A program made the translations under genes and the position numbers. Positions 38,482-49,553 of a stretch of 64,000 nucleotides of DNA are shown here, one piece after another. Origin of the DNA: Atlantibacter hermannii (lineage in GTDB: Bacteria > Pseudomonadota > Gammaproteobacteria > Enterobacterales > Enterobacteriaceae); the NCBI RefSeq assembly GCF_009907385.1, contig NZ_JAAATR010000024.1, positions 62,001 to 126,000 of the forward strand, written 5' to 3'. Below the pieces are notes generated by a model, which ran no database searches, had not been told where the DNA came from, and worked only from the letters and a program-made list of their open reading frames with translations. How positions within the stretch are numbered: the first letter of the stretch is position 1; the number at the start of each line of letters is the position of its first letter.

Positions 38482-39786
38482 ATGTCGCTCTGGCTTTCCC
38501 ACCCGCTATTCCTTCCTTCGCTGGTGATTGGCGTCACTATTGTGCTCTGGGCCACCTCGCTGTTGCCGGAGTTTATTACCGCATTGCTGTTTTTCACGGT
38601 GGCGATGGTGGCGAAAATCGCCCCGCCAGACACGCTGTTCGGCGGCTTCGCCTCGTCGGCGTTCTGGCTGGTGTTCAGCGGCTTTGTGCTGGGCGTGGCG
38701 ATCCGCAAAACTGGCCTGGCTGACAGAGTGGCGAGGGCGCTGTCGGCGCGGCTTAACGACTCCTGGTGGCTGATGATGGCAAGCGTCGTGCTGCTCAGCT
38801 ATGCGCTGGCGTTTGTGATGCCGTCGAACATGGGCCGCATCGCGCTGTTGATGCCCATCGTGGCGGCAATGGCGAAACGCTTTGGTATCGAAGATGGCAC
38901 CCGCAGCTGGTACGGGCTGGCGCTGGCGGTCGGTTTCGGCACTTTCCAGCTTTCCGCCACTATCCTGCCTGCTAACGTGCCGAATCTGGTCATGAGCGGC
39001 GCGGCGGAAGGCTCATACGGCATTCATTTAAATTATCTGCCCTATCTGCTGCTGCATACGCCGGTGCTTGGCCTGCTGAAGGGCTTCCTGCTGATCGTGC
39101 TGATTTGCTGGATATTCCCCGGCAAGCCGACGCCGCCGAAAACCCTCGCGCCGATGGGGCCGATGAGCGGCGCGGAAAAACGCCTGGCCTGGATGCTGCT
39201 GGTGGTGCTGACGCTGTGGGTGACCGAAAGCTGGCACGGCGTGGGTCCGGCCTGGACCGGGCTGGCGGCGGCGGTGATTACGCTGCTGCCGCGCGTGGGC
39301 TTTATCAATGGCGATGAGTTTGCCAGCGGGGTGAACTTCCGCACCTGTATTTATGTCGCCGGGATCCTCGGGCTGGCGATCACCGTGACGGAAACGGGGT
39401 TAGGGCGCGTAGTAGGCGAATCCTTACTGAAGATCATGCCGCTTGACCCGGAAAGGCCCTTTACCAGTTTTGTGGCGCTGACCGGTATCACCTCGGCGCT
39501 GAACTTCATTATGACCGCTAACGGCGTTCCGGCGCTGTTTACCACCCTGGCGCAGAGTTTCTCGCAGGCCACGGGGTTCCCGCTGCTGTCGGTGATTATG
39601 ATTCAGGTGTTGGGCTATTCGACGCCGCTGCTGCCGTATCAGGCGTCGCCCATCGTGGTAGCGATGGCGCTGGGCAAAGTGCCTGCCAGGGCGGGGATCA
39701 CGCTGTGTCTGGCGCTGGCGGTGGTGACGTTCCTGATTTTACTGCCGCTGGATTACGCCTGGTTCCGGCTGTTGCACCAGCTATAA
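38482..39786 (+). CDS. SLC13/DASS-family anion transporter
   Basis: A 434-residue polytopic membrane protein with about 11-12 segments, of the divalent anion:Na+ symporter/citrate transporter superfamily. Recognisable segments are FVMPSNMGRIALLMPI and FGTFQLSATILPANVPN in the first half and NFIMTANGVPALF and YSTPLLPYQASPIVVAMALG in the second, the two inverted half-sites with the S/T-N-x-P type hairpins. AGGAGA precedes the ATG. It starts 84 bases after the GntR gene in the same direction and may be co-transcribed. The substrate, probably a carboxylate or sulfate-like anion, cannot be read from the sequence. Confidence 0.75.
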   Translation: MSLWLSHPLFLPSLVIGVTIVLWATSLLPEFITALLFFTVAMVAKIAPPDTLFGGFASSAFWLVFSGFVLGVAIRKTGLADRVARALSARLNDSWWLMMASVVLLSYALAFVMPSNMGRIALLMPIVAAMAKRFGIEDGTRSWYGLALAVGFGTFQLSATILPANVPNLVMSGAAEGSYGIHLNYLPYLLLHTPVLGLLKGFLLIVLICWIFPGKPTPPKTLAPMGPMSGAEKRLAWMLLVVLTLWVTESWHGVGPAWTGLAAAVITLLPRVGFINGDEFASGVNFRTCIYVAGILGLAITVTETGLGRVVGESLLKIMPLDPERPFTSFVALTGITSALNFIMTANGVPALFTTLAQSFSQATGFPLLSVIMIQVLGYSTPLLPYQASPIVVAMALGKVPARAGITLCLALAVVTFLILLPLDYAWFRLLHQL

Positions 39787-39790
39787 AACA

Positions 39791-39818
39791 AAAAAACCCT
39801 GCCGATGCAGGGTTTTTT
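39791..39818. terminator. Bidirectional terminator between the SLC13 gene and tpiA
   Basis: AAAAAACCCTGC and GCAGGGTTTTTT enclose a CGAT loop: a perfect 12-base stem with A and T runs on both sides. It serves the plus-strand transporter (stop at 39786) and minus-strand tpiA (stop at 39831). Confidence 0.92.
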
Positions 39819-39830
39819 ATGGCAGCGTAA

Positions 39831-40598
39831 TTACGCTTTTTTCGCTTCAGCCGCCGCTTTGACGATGACCGCAAACGCGTCCGCTTTCAGGGATGCGCCG
39901 CCTACCAGCGCGCCGTCGATGTCCGGCTGGGTGAACAGCTCTGCCGCGTTCGCCGCGTTAACGGAACCGCCGTACTGAATGATCACCTGGTTAGCGATAT
40001 CAGCATCAACTTTCGCGATATGGTCACGGATGAATTTATGAACCGCCTGCGCCTGCGCCGGGGTTGCAGATTTGCCGGTACCAATAGCCCACACGGGCTC
40101 ATACGCGATAACCACGCCTTCGAACGCGCTCGCGCCCTGGGTTTTCAGCACCGCGTCGATCTGACGTGCGCAAACTTCTTCAGTTTTGCCCGCTTCGTTT
40201 TCCGCTTCGGTTTCACCGATGCACAGAACCGGGATCAGGCCCTGCTCTTTCAGCACGGCGAATTTTTTAGCGATGAATTCGTCGGATTCAGCGTGATAAG
40301 TACGACGCTCAGAGTGACCGATGATGATGTATTTTGCGCCGATGTCTTTGAGCATTTCGGCAGAGGTTTCGCCGGTGAATGCGCCAGACAGGTTAACGTC
40401 AACGTTTTGCGCGCCGAGGGCGATCTGGCTGCCGGATACGGCATGTTTAGCCTGATCCAGATAGATTGCCGGCGGGGCAATCGCCACACCGCAGCCGTCC
40501 ACGCCAGAAAGCTCTTTACGCAGGTTGGCGATCAGCTCGTTTACCATATGGCGGCTGCCGTTCAGTTTCCAGTTACCCATCACTAATGGATGTCGCAT
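39831..40598 (-). CDS. tpiA: Triosephosphate isomerase
   Basis: TpiA interconverts dihydroxyacetone phosphate and glyceraldehyde 3-phosphate. The 255-residue TIM barrel has the catalytic Lys in MGNWKLNGS, His in [11 protein letters not shown] (about residue 96), Glu in [16 protein letters not shown] (about 168, with the mobile loop) and the phosphate-binding YGGSVNAAN. The ATG at 40598 gives the family start [11 protein letters not shown]; a reading 7 residues longer is not supported. Confidence 0.98.
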   Translation of the reverse strand: MRHPLVMGNWKLNGSRHMVNELIANLRKELSGVDGCGVAIAPPAIYLDQAKHAVSGSQIALGAQNVDVNLSGAFTGETSAEMLKDIGAKYIIIGHSERRTYHAESDEFIAKKFAVLKEQGLIPVLCIGETEAENEAGKTEEVCARQIDAVLKTQGASAFEGVVIAYEPVWAIGTGKSATPAQAQAVHKFIRDHIAKVDADIANQVIIQYGGSVNAANAAELFTQPDIDGALVGGASLKADAFAVIVKAAAEAKKA

Positions 40599-40705
40599 TT
40601 CAATTCTCCACGCGGTCAAGCGAATTAAGGAAGATTGCTGCCATTCCGGCAGCGCGGTCTGTCAAACAGTATAGAGATTCACGCCTGGAATGGCTTTGCT
40701 TTTTG

Positions 40706-41305
40706 TCATTTATTGTTTCCTTCCAGGTTTTCAGATAGCGCCAGCTTAATCGGTTCAATGGCGAAAGTTAGCCCTTTTTCGCCGTTATCTGCCACCACAT
40801 AGCGGATGGACCCTTCGGTCTGCTGAGAGTAACGTTTGTTTTTCGCGGCAGTCAGCAGCGTGGTTATCTTTTTCTGACTTTGCGCTTTACTCAAAGGAGT
40901 AAAAACGCGCATCACCGCCGCCATGTACTCCAGCGCTTTGGCTTTAGCGGCTTTTTGTTCTGGCCCCTGGATCGGCAGCCAGGTGATTTGCATGGATTTT
41001 ATCTTCAGCGTCCCGCGCTCCAGGGCGCTGGAGGCGTACAGATTCTCATTGATCTTGGTGGCGGCGCGGGTAATCGCGTCTTTATCCTGGCTTGAGGTAA
41101 TGGCGCGGAACTCGCTGAGCGCCAGCGGGGCGCTATCCTGATTAAATTTTTCGCGGAACTGGGAAATCGTCAGGTCGAAAGAGGGCGCGCCAGGCAGCAG
41201 ATAGGGCGCTTTTCCCGGCTGAGTTGCCTCGTCGTTTTCCGGCGCGGCAAGGCCTGCCGCCAGCGGCAAGCAGAGTAAAAGAATGGCGAACAGTGACTTT
41301 ATCAA
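40706..41305 (-). CDS. yiiQ: DUF1454 family protein YiiQ
   Basis: A putative exported protein. I start at a TTG at 41305, preceded by GGGAG at 6 bases, which gives 199 residues, the length of E. coli YiiQ. A signal peptide (LIKSLFAILLLCLPLAAGLAA) follows, then a mature domain with APSFDLTISQFREKFN and NENLYASSALERGTLKI. A longer TTG reading to 41362 adds residues unlike a signal peptide. It lies upstream of tpiA on the minus strand and diverges from yiiR, as in E. coli. Function unknown. Confidence 0.88.
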   Translation of the reverse strand: MIKSLFAILLLCLPLAAGLAAPENDEATQPGKAPYLLPGAPSFDLTISQFREKFNQDSAPLALSEFRAITSSQDKDAITRAATKINENLYASSALERGTLKIKSMQITWLPIQGPEQKAAKAKALEYMAAVMRVFTPLSKAQSQKKITTLLTAAKNKRYSQQTEGSIRYVVADNGEKGLTFAIEPIKLALSENLEGNNK

Positions 41306-41415
41306 ACCTGACTCCCGATAACTGGTTACAGCGATTAAAACGATAACGAGGCGGCTTGTCAAAATTGACCGGGTTCAGGGTAAACTACGCGGCATGATGA
41401 TGATAAGGATAATTT

Positions 41416-41835
41416 ATGACCCTACAGCAATGGCTGTTCTCATTTAAGGGGCGCATCGGGCGTCGCGATTTCTGGATTTGGATTGGTTTATGGATAGTGG
41501 CGATGGCGCTGCTGTTTATCCTGGTCGCTAACGGCATTCTGGACGCGCAAACCGGGGCGTTTGTGCTGGTGTGCCTGCTATGGCCGACCTCCGCCGTGGT
41601 GGTGAAACGCCTGCACGATCGCGGTAAATCCGGTCTCTGGGCATTATTGATGATTGCGGCGTGGATGCTGCTGGCCGGGAACTGGGCGGTGCTGGGCGGC
41701 ATGTGGCAGTGGGTAGTGGGGCGCTTTGTTCCCACGCTGATCCTGGTGATGCTGCTGCTCGACCTGGGGGCCTTTATCGGTACCCCCGGCGAGAATAAAT
41801 ACGGTAAAGACACCCTGGATGTGAAGTACCGCTGA
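41416..41835 (+). CDS. yiiR: DUF805 inner-membrane protein YiiR
   Basis: A 139-residue membrane protein of the DUF805 family. It begins MTLQQWLFSFKGRIGRRDFW, the family's characteristic FxGRxxRxxFW start, and has three or four hydrophobic segments (IWIGLWIVAMALLFILVA, GAFVLVCLLWPTSAVVVKRL, LLMIAAWMLLAGNW, LILVMLLLDLGAFIG). The LHDRGKSGLWAL loop is also typical. Function is unknown. It is convergent with fpr, the stops one base apart; the yiiS and uspD genes found here in K-12 are missing. Confidence 0.9.
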   Translation: MTLQQWLFSFKGRIGRRDFWIWIGLWIVAMALLFILVANGILDAQTGAFVLVCLLWPTSAVVVKRLHDRGKSGLWALLMIAAWMLLAGNWAVLGGMWQWVVGRFVPTLILVMLLLDLGAFIGTPGENKYGKDTLDVKYR

Positions 41836-41836
41836 G

Positions 41837-42583
41837 TTACCAGTAGTGCTCCGCCGTCATATGACCCGGGCGGCGACGCAGGTGTTTGGTCATTTGCCGG
41901 GTCTCTTTCAGCAACTGCTGGGTATCCCGCACCATCTGCGGGTTACCACACAGCATCACGTGGCTATTTTCAGGCCGCATCGTCAGGCCCACCGCGTTTT
42001 CCAGTTCACCGCTATCGATCAGCGCCGGAACGCGCCCGGTCAGCGAGCCTGCAACGGTTTCCCGGCTGACCACGGTCTGGATCCGCAGTTTCCCTTCATA
42101 ACGCCGCTCAAGCTCCTGCATCAGCGGCAGATAACTTAAATCGGCGGCGTAACGCGCGGCATGGACCAGAACGATGTGGTTAAAGCGCTCCAGATCTTTG
42201 CCGTACTGGAGAATCGACAGATAAGGGCCGATGGCGGTGCCGGTGGCCAGCATCCACAGCGTGTCGCAGTCCGGCACTTCTTCCAGCACGAAAAATCCCG
42301 CCGCGTCGCTGACGATATTGATTTCATCGCCAGGCTGCATGACGTGCAGATGCGGGCTGAGTTTGCCTTCCGGCACGTTGACCAGATAAAACTCCAGCGC
42401 CGGGTTATCGGGCGCATTCACGTAAGAGTAGGCGCGTTGCACCCGTTCGCCGTCGATCTCCAGCCCCAGCTTGGCGAACTGCCCGGCCGTAAACGGGGCG
42501 ACCGGCGCGTCGATGGTGAGACTAAACAGTGCGTCCGTCCAGTGTTGTACCTGTGTGACTTTGCCTTTTACCCATTCCGCCAT
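41837..42583 (-). CDS. fpr: Ferredoxin/flavodoxin-NADP+ reductase
   Basis: Fpr passes electrons from NADPH through FAD to flavodoxin or ferredoxin, supporting biotin, methionine and Fe-S enzymes and the oxidative stress response. The 248-residue protein has the FAD-binding RAYSYVNAP and FVLEEVP segments, the NADPH-binding GTAIGPYLSIL and CGNPQMVRDTQ, and the C-terminal aromatic tail HMTAEHYW that stacks on FAD. In E. coli fpr is a SoxRS/MarA target; I did not find a marbox with confidence in the 93-base gap to glpX. Confidence 0.97.
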   Translation of the reverse strand: MAEWVKGKVTQVQHWTDALFSLTIDAPVAPFTAGQFAKLGLEIDGERVQRAYSYVNAPDNPALEFYLVNVPEGKLSPHLHVMQPGDEINIVSDAAGFFVLEEVPDCDTLWMLATGTAIGPYLSILQYGKDLERFNHIVLVHAARYAADLSYLPLMQELERRYEGKLRIQTVVSRETVAGSLTGRVPALIDSGELENAVGLTMRPENSHVMLCGNPQMVRDTQQLLKETRQMTKHLRRRPGHMTAEHYW

Positions 42584-42676
42584 GATTTACTCCACCGATG
42601 AATACCCGTTAATCTTGCTGAGATAAGCCGCAGATTTCCAGCCCTGACGGGCCGGAAAGCTCATTCAGACAAACGA

Positions 42677-43687
42677 TTACAGTATATGCGCCTGTACGTT
42701 GGCGTCTTTGCGATCGAGATAATGAATGGATTTAATGCGGCGAATGGTGCGTGATTTGCCGCGGATCAGCAGCGTTTCCGTGGTGGCGATATTCCCTTTG
42801 CGGCTGATGCCGTCCAGCAAATCGCCTTTAGTGATGCCGGTCGCCGAGAAAATCACATTATCGCTGCGCGCCATATCGTCAAGGCGCAATACGCTGTTGG
42901 CTTCAATACCCATCGCTTTACAGCGCTTAAGCTCCTGTTCGCCGATGCGGCGATTCTCTTCGCTGTCGCCTTTCACCTGATGACGCGCCAGCAGGCGGCC
43001 ATGCATATCGCCATCCAGCGCGCGGATCACCGCTGCGGAAACCACGCCTTCCGGCGCGCCGCCGATGCCGTACAGCGCGTCCACTTCGCTATCGGGCATA
43101 CAGGTTAAAATCGAGGCCGCTACGTCGCCGTCCGGGATAGCGAAAACGCGCACGCCAAGCTGCTGCATTTCAGCGATTGTTTCATCGTGACGCGGCTTCG
43201 CCAGAATGGTGACGGTGAGCTCGCTGAGCGGCTTATTCAGCGCCTGGGCGATGTTTTGCAGGTTAGCGGCGAGTGGCAGGTTGAGGTCGATAACGCCTTT
43301 CGCGCCCGGGCCGACAATCAGCTTTTCCATGTACATATCCGGGGCGTTGAGGAACGTGCCTTTATCGCCCACCGCCAGTACCGCCAGCGCGTTGGCCTGG
43401 CCCATTGCCGTCATGCGCGTGCCTTCAATCGGGTCGACTGCGATGTCCACCGCGTCGCCCTGGCCGGTGCCCACGCGCTCGCCGATATACAGCATTGGCG
43501 CTTCGTCGATTTCTCCTTCGCCGATAACAATCTGCCCGTCGATATTGACCTGGTTGAGCATAATGCGCATGGCGTGGACCGCCGCGCCGTCAGCGGTGTT
43601 TTTATCTCCACGGCCTAACCATTTGTAACCCGCCAGGGCGGCGGCTTCGGTGACGCGGGAAAATTCGATGGCAAGTTCTCGTCTCAT
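42677..43687 (-). CDS. glpX: Fructose-1,6-bisphosphatase class II
   Basis: GlpX dephosphorylates fructose 1,6-bisphosphate in gluconeogenesis, needed when glycerol is the carbon source. The 336-residue protein has the lithium-sensitive phosphatase motif DIAVDPIEGTRMTAMG with metal-binding Asp and Glu, YGIGGAPEGVVSAAVI and SATGITKGDLL. It is the third gene of glpF-glpK-glpX. A terminator-like hairpin after glpK (43764-43793) suggests lower expression of glpX than of glpFK. Confidence 0.97.
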   Translation of the reverse strand: MRRELAIEFSRVTEAAALAGYKWLGRGDKNTADGAAVHAMRIMLNQVNIDGQIVIGEGEIDEAPMLYIGERVGTGQGDAVDIAVDPIEGTRMTAMGQANALAVLAVGDKGTFLNAPDMYMEKLIVGPGAKGVIDLNLPLAANLQNIAQALNKPLSELTVTILAKPRHDETIAEMQQLGVRVFAIPDGDVAASILTCMPDSEVDALYGIGGAPEGVVSAAVIRALDGDMHGRLLARHQVKGDSEENRRIGEQELKRCKAMGIEANSVLRLDDMARSDNVIFSATGITKGDLLDGISRKGNIATTETLLIRGKSRTIRRIKSIHYLDRKDANVQAHIL

Positions 43688-43763
43688 AGCTCACTCATTC
43701 ACAAAAGAAATTGTTGCGGAGTGTAGCACAGGGGGGATAAGGCTGAAATTTGCACGCGGAAGG

Positions 43764-43793
43764 GAAAGAAAAAGGGACGCCAGCGGCGTCCCT
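43764..43793 (-). terminator. Terminator-like hairpin between glpK and glpX
   Basis: On the minus strand AGGGACGCC and GGCGTCCCT enclose a 3-base loop, followed by TTTTTCTTTCC. It lies 10 bases past the glpK stop and could terminate or attenuate the glpFK transcript. Confidence 0.75.
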
Positions 43794-43803
43794 GAGGTGT
43801 TGA

Positions 43804-46183
<2,380 letters not shown>

Positions 46184-46605
46184 AATCGGGTCCTGAAGGT
46201 AAAAGTGATGATTATTGTTATTTCGGGTGCGATATCACCCGTTATGTCCTGTAGACATGGTGTTAATTTATCGTTAACGAGCAAAAACGAGAAATATCGA
46301 AATTAAAATGTGTGTAGCGCGTCAATAAAACGCGCGTTTTCGCGCGAATTTTGCTGGGGGCGCGCACGAAATTCTGCATCGCGATTTGGTGTCATTTGTT
46401 AACATTTGCCGGAGAGAGCGTCAGAACCCGTTCGGCATAGACTGAAAAGTGTTGCATTTCGCAAACAGCATGGTGTGCTGCTGGACACTGGCGGCAACGC
46501 TCCATACAATCGGACTCATGTGGTGCGCACGTATTAATAAGGCGTCACCGGAGACGGTAGGGATAGCATTCTATCAACGCCTTGCAATTCTGGAGAGGTA
46601 TGACG
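46184..46605. other. Gene-free divergent control region of glpF and zapB
   Basis: These 422 bases carry no convincing gene. The half next to glpF is AT-rich and holds the GlpR-like site described separately. The middle (about 46318-46370) has a run of CGCG-rich steps (AAAACGCGCGTTTTCGCGCG). The half next to zapB contains TTTGTTAACATTTG and GTGTTGCATTTCGCAAA. I could not assign a CRP site or the zapB promoter with confidence. Confidence 0.6.
46262..46325 (-). promoter_or_regulatory. glpFKX promoter region with GlpR-like operator
   Basis: A palindromic core TCGTTAACGA (46271-46280) in the context TTTATCGTTAACGAGCAAA resembles the GlpR operator consensus (TCGWTAWCGA core). On the minus strand TTGACG (46325-46320) is a good -35 hexamer upstream of it, with an AT-rich -10 area near 46300. 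A second, less perfect GlpR half-site follows (ACGAGAAATATCGA). Repression by GlpR with glycerol 3-phosphate as inducer is known for this operon. Confidence 0.55.
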
Positions 46606-46845
46606 ATGTCATTTGAAGTGTTTGAGAAACTGGAAGCGAAAGTACAGCAGGCTGTTGATACCATCACCCTGTTACAGATGGAAATCGAAGAGCTGAAAGA
46701 AAAGAACAACAGCCTGGCGCAGGAAGTGCAACACGCGCAGGGCAGCCGTGAAGAGCTGGAGCGCGAAAACCACCAGCTTAAAGAACAACAGCACGTGTGG
46801 CAGGAACGTTTGCAGGCGTTGCTGGGCCGCATGGAAGAAGTGTAA
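46606..46845 (+). CDS. zapB: Cell-division factor ZapB
   Basis: ZapB is a small coiled-coil protein that links ZapA and the Z-ring to MatP and the terminus region. The 79 residues are almost all heptad coiled coil: [35 protein letters not shown] and [15 protein letters not shown]. The ATG at 46606 is seven bases after GAGG; an ATG six bases upstream (giving 81 residues, MTMSFEVF) is too close to the same site but is used in some annotations. It diverges from glpF, as in E. coli. Confidence 0.95.
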   Translation: MSFEVFEKLEAKVQQAVDTITLLQMEIEELKEKNNSLAQEVQHAQGSREELERENHQLKEQQHVWQERLQALLGRMEEV

Positions 46846-46860
46846 TTACCTCTCCCGCAT

Positions 46861-46887
46861 AAAAGGCACCGTTTCGGTGCCTTTTTT
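46861..46887 (+). terminator. Rho-independent terminator of zapB
   Basis: AAAAGGCACCG and CGGTGCCTTTT enclose TTT and continue into a T-run, 15 bases after the zapB stop. Confidence 0.9.
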
Positions 46888-47009
46888 GTGGCGTCATCCC
46901 GCTTATGCTTTTTTCTTCTTGCCCATTCCTTTTCGTTTTTTATCCCGCTTCGCTAATCTCGCTATAGTCGTTTTCTGGCGGAATTGATGCGTAAACAAGG
47001 ATAACAAAA

Positions 47010-47828
47010 ATGAAACTGGGGATGTCTCGTGGCCGGATGGCCGCTACGGTACTGCTGACCGGCCTGCTGCTGGCGGGATGCGACCAACAAAGCGATAGCG
47101 CTAAACACATCAAAGTGGGCGTCATTAACGGCGCGGAACAGGATGTGGCGGAAGTGGCTAAAAAGGTCGCGAAAGAGAAATACGATCTGGATGTGGAGCT
47201 GGTGGGCTTCAGCGGGTCGCTGCTGCCGAACGATGCCACCAACCAGGGCGAACTGGATGCTAACGTGTTTCAGCATCGTCCCTTCCTCGAACAGGACAAC
47301 AACGCGCACAACTATAAACTGGTGGCGGTCGGCAATACCTTTGTCTTCCCGATGGCCGGTTATTCCCGCCAGATTAAATCGGTTGATGAATTAAAAGATG
47401 GCGCAACCGTTGCGATCCCTAACGACCCGACTAACCTGGGCCGCGCGCTGCTGCTGTTACAGAAAGAGAAGTTGATTACCCTCAAGCCGGATACCGGCCT
47501 GCTGCCGACGGCGCTGGATATTACCGATAACCCGCGCCATCTGAAAATCATGGAGCTGGAAGGCGCGCAGCTGCCGCGCGTGCTGGACGATCCGAAAGTC
47601 GACGTGGCGATCATCAGCACCACCTACATCCAGCAGCTGAACCTGTCGCCGGTGCATGACAGCGTGTTTATCGAAGACAAAAACTCGCCGTATGTAAACA
47701 TCATCGTGACGCGTGAAGACAATAAAGACGCGGAAAACGTGAAGAAATTTATTCAGTCGTATCAGTCGCCGGAAGTGGCGCAGGCGGCGGAGAAAATCTT
47801 TAACGGCGGGGCGGTGCCGGGCTGGTAA
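47010..47828 (+). CDS. nlpA: Inner-membrane lipoprotein NlpA (MetQ family)
   Basis: A 272-residue lipoprotein of the NlpA/MetQ family of substrate-binding proteins. The lipobox LLAGC puts the lipidated Cys at residue 24, with Asp at position 25, the signal that keeps lipoproteins in the inner membrane. The mature part (HIKVGVINGAEQDVAEVA, NQGELDANVFQHRPFLEQD, IPNDPTNLGRALLLLQKEK) follows E. coli NlpA rather than MetQ where the two differ, from memory. A role in methionine binding is possible but less supported than for MetQ. In K-12 nlpA is elsewhere on the chromosome; here it lies between zapB and rraA. Confidence 0.88.
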   Translation: MKLGMSRGRMAATVLLTGLLLAGCDQQSDSAKHIKVGVINGAEQDVAEVAKKVAKEKYDLDVELVGFSGSLLPNDATNQGELDANVFQHRPFLEQDNNAHNYKLVAVGNTFVFPMAGYSRQIKSVDELKDGATVAIPNDPTNLGRALLLLQKEKLITLKPDTGLLPTALDITDNPRHLKIMELEGAQLPRVLDDPKVDVAIISTTYIQQLNLSPVHDSVFIEDKNSPYVNIIVTREDNKDAENVKKFIQSYQSPEVAQAAEKIFNGGAVPGW

Positions 47829-47832
47829 CTGA

Positions 47833-47865
47833 AAACAATCAGGCCATCCGTTACGGGATGGCCTG
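47833..47865. terminator. Hairpin between convergent nlpA and rraA
   Basis: CAGGCCATCC and GGATGGCCTG form a 10-base stem with a 6-base loop at 47840-47865. The minus side continues ATTGTTTTC, so it is probably the rraA terminator; the plus side has no T-run. Confidence 0.6.
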
Positions 47866-47873
47866 AACGAGGA

Positions 47874-48359
47874 TTATTCGATATCGAGCGGGTCTTCGGA
47901 AAGGATCATACCGGTGTTATCGGCATACAAATGGTCGCCGGAGAAGAAGGTCACACCGCCGAAATTGACGCGCACATCGCTTTCACCAATGCCTTCGCCG
48001 GACGCGCCAACCGGAATGGCGGCCAGGGCCTGAATGCCGAGGTCCAGCTCTTCCAGATCGTCCACCTGGCGCACCGCACCGTAGATGACTATGCCTTCCC
48101 ATTCGTTTTGCACCGCCAGACGCGCCAGTTCGGCGTCAAGCAACGCGCGACGAACGGAACCGCCGCCGTCCACCAGTAAAATGCGTCCGCGGCCATTTTG
48201 CTCGAGTAGCTCGTACAGCAACCCGTTGTCCTCGAAACATTTCACGGTAATGATCTGTCCGCCAAAAGATGAGCGCCCGCCGAAGTTGGAGAACAGCGGC
48301 TCCACCACATTGACTTCTTCATGATAAATGTCACAAAGCTCAGAAGTATCGTATTTCAT
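47874..48359 (-). CDS. rraA: Regulator of ribonuclease activity A
   Basis: RraA is a trimeric protein that binds the C-terminal scaffold of RNase E and inhibits mRNA decay. The 161 residues start [21 protein letters not shown] and include [20 protein letters not shown] and [15 protein letters not shown], the family's conserved core related to class II HMG aldolases. It lies downstream of menA with a 92-base gap, as in E. coli. Confidence 0.97.
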   Translation of the reverse strand: MKYDTSELCDIYHEEVNVVEPLFSNFGGRSSFGGQIITVKCFEDNGLLYELLEQNGRGRILLVDGGGSVRRALLDAELARLAVQNEWEGIVIYGAVRQVDDLEELDLGIQALAAIPVGASGEGIGESDVRVNFGGVTFFSGDHLYADNTGMILSEDPLDIE

Positions 48360-48451
48360 AGGCTTAAGGTTTCGTTGCTGCGAGAATTTTCAGTATATCG
48401 CTTTCAGGCGATTGTTGGCAAAATCATCAATTGTTAATTGATATTTGTCAG

Positions 48452-49381
48452 TTAAAAATGAGCCTGACTCAAAATAACACCTATTGCAAACAACAGGTTA
48501 GTGAGTAGCGCGCCCTTGACGGTACGTTCCAGCATCGGACGCATCGCCAGCGGATCGCGCTCCCGTACCACGTATTGCGCCTGTCTGACCAGCATCGGCG
48601 CCGCCAGAATAAACAGCCAGCCCCACGGGCTTTGCAGTGAAAACAGGTTAAACAGCGCCAGGCACACCAGCGTGCCGATCAGCAAAAATGCGTGATAGCG
48701 CCGGGCGCGCGCCGGGCCAAGCCGTACCGCCAGGGTGTTTTTACCGTTGATACGGTCGCTGTCGATATCGCGCAGGTTGTTGATGTTCAACACGGCGGTC
48801 GCCAGCAGGCCACAGGCGGTGGCGGGCAGGAAAATCGCCGGGATCAGGGTATGCGCCTGCAGATACCAGGTGCCCATCACGCTCAGCCAGCCAAAGAAAA
48901 TCAGTACCGAAATATCCCCAAGGCCGAGATAGCCGTAAGGGCGGGTGCCCACCGTATAGGTGATGGCGGCGATAATCGACAGTAACCCCAGCAGCAAAAA
49001 TCCTAAAAAGTCGCTGAAGGTGCGGCAGGCGACCCATACCAGCGCCAGGCCGGACAGGCAGATCAGCGCCACGGTGATGATTAACGCACGTTTCATCTGA
49101 GCCTGGGTAATTACGCCCTTTTGCATCCCGCGCAGCGGCCCGATACGGTCCGGCTTATCGCTGCCTTTTACCGCATCGCCATAGTCATTGGCGAGATTGG
49201 ACAGGATTTGCAGCAGGCCCGCCGTGAGTAACGCAAGGAAAGCGACGACCGGATCGAAGACGCCCTGCCACCAGGCGAGCGCGCTACCGACCACAATGGA
49301 GGCGAACGCGAGGGGAAGGGTACGTGGGCGCAGGCTTTCCAGCCAGGCTTGCGTACGGCTCAGTGATTGTGAGTCAGTCAT
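48452..49381 (-). CDS. menA: 1,4-dihydroxy-2-naphthoate octaprenyltransferase
   Basis: MenA prenylates dihydroxynaphthoate to demethylmenaquinone in the inner membrane. The 309-residue UbiA-family protein has about nine membrane segments and both Asp-rich motifs: NLANDYGDAVKGSDKPDR (Mg-diphosphate site) and NNLRDIDSDRINGKNTLA. It lies between hslU and rraA on the same strand; the hslVU terminator separates it from hslU. Confidence 0.97.
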   Translation of the reverse strand: MTDSQSLSRTQAWLESLRPRTLPLAFASIVVGSALAWWQGVFDPVVAFLALLTAGLLQILSNLANDYGDAVKGSDKPDRIGPLRGMQKGVITQAQMKRALIITVALICLSGLALVWVACRTFSDFLGFLLLGLLSIIAAITYTVGTRPYGYLGLGDISVLIFFGWLSVMGTWYLQAHTLIPAIFLPATACGLLATAVLNINNLRDIDSDRINGKNTLAVRLGPARARRYHAFLLIGTLVCLALFNLFSLQSPWGWLFILAAPMLVRQAQYVVRERDPLAMRPMLERTVKGALLTNLLFAIGVILSQAHF

Positions 49382-49392
49382 AGTAAGCGAAC

Positions 49393-49422
49393 CAATAAAA
49401 AATGGGGGCGAATTGCCCCCAT
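49393..49422 (-). terminator. Rho-independent terminator of hslVU
   Basis: On the minus strand ATGGGGGC and GCCCCCAT enclose a 5-base loop and are followed by TTTTTTATT. It lies about 130 bases past the hslU stop; the rest of the gap 49382-49553 shows no gene. Confidence 0.82.
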
Positions 49423-49553
49423 CGTAAATGATGAAATTGCACTGAGCGCGATTATAACCACAACAACCGCTAAGTTGCAGAGGTGTCGCCGAACTCTGTT
49501 AAGCGAGACGTGTGAGCCACCTCTTTTTGGGTATAACGCCAACAAACAGGCAA

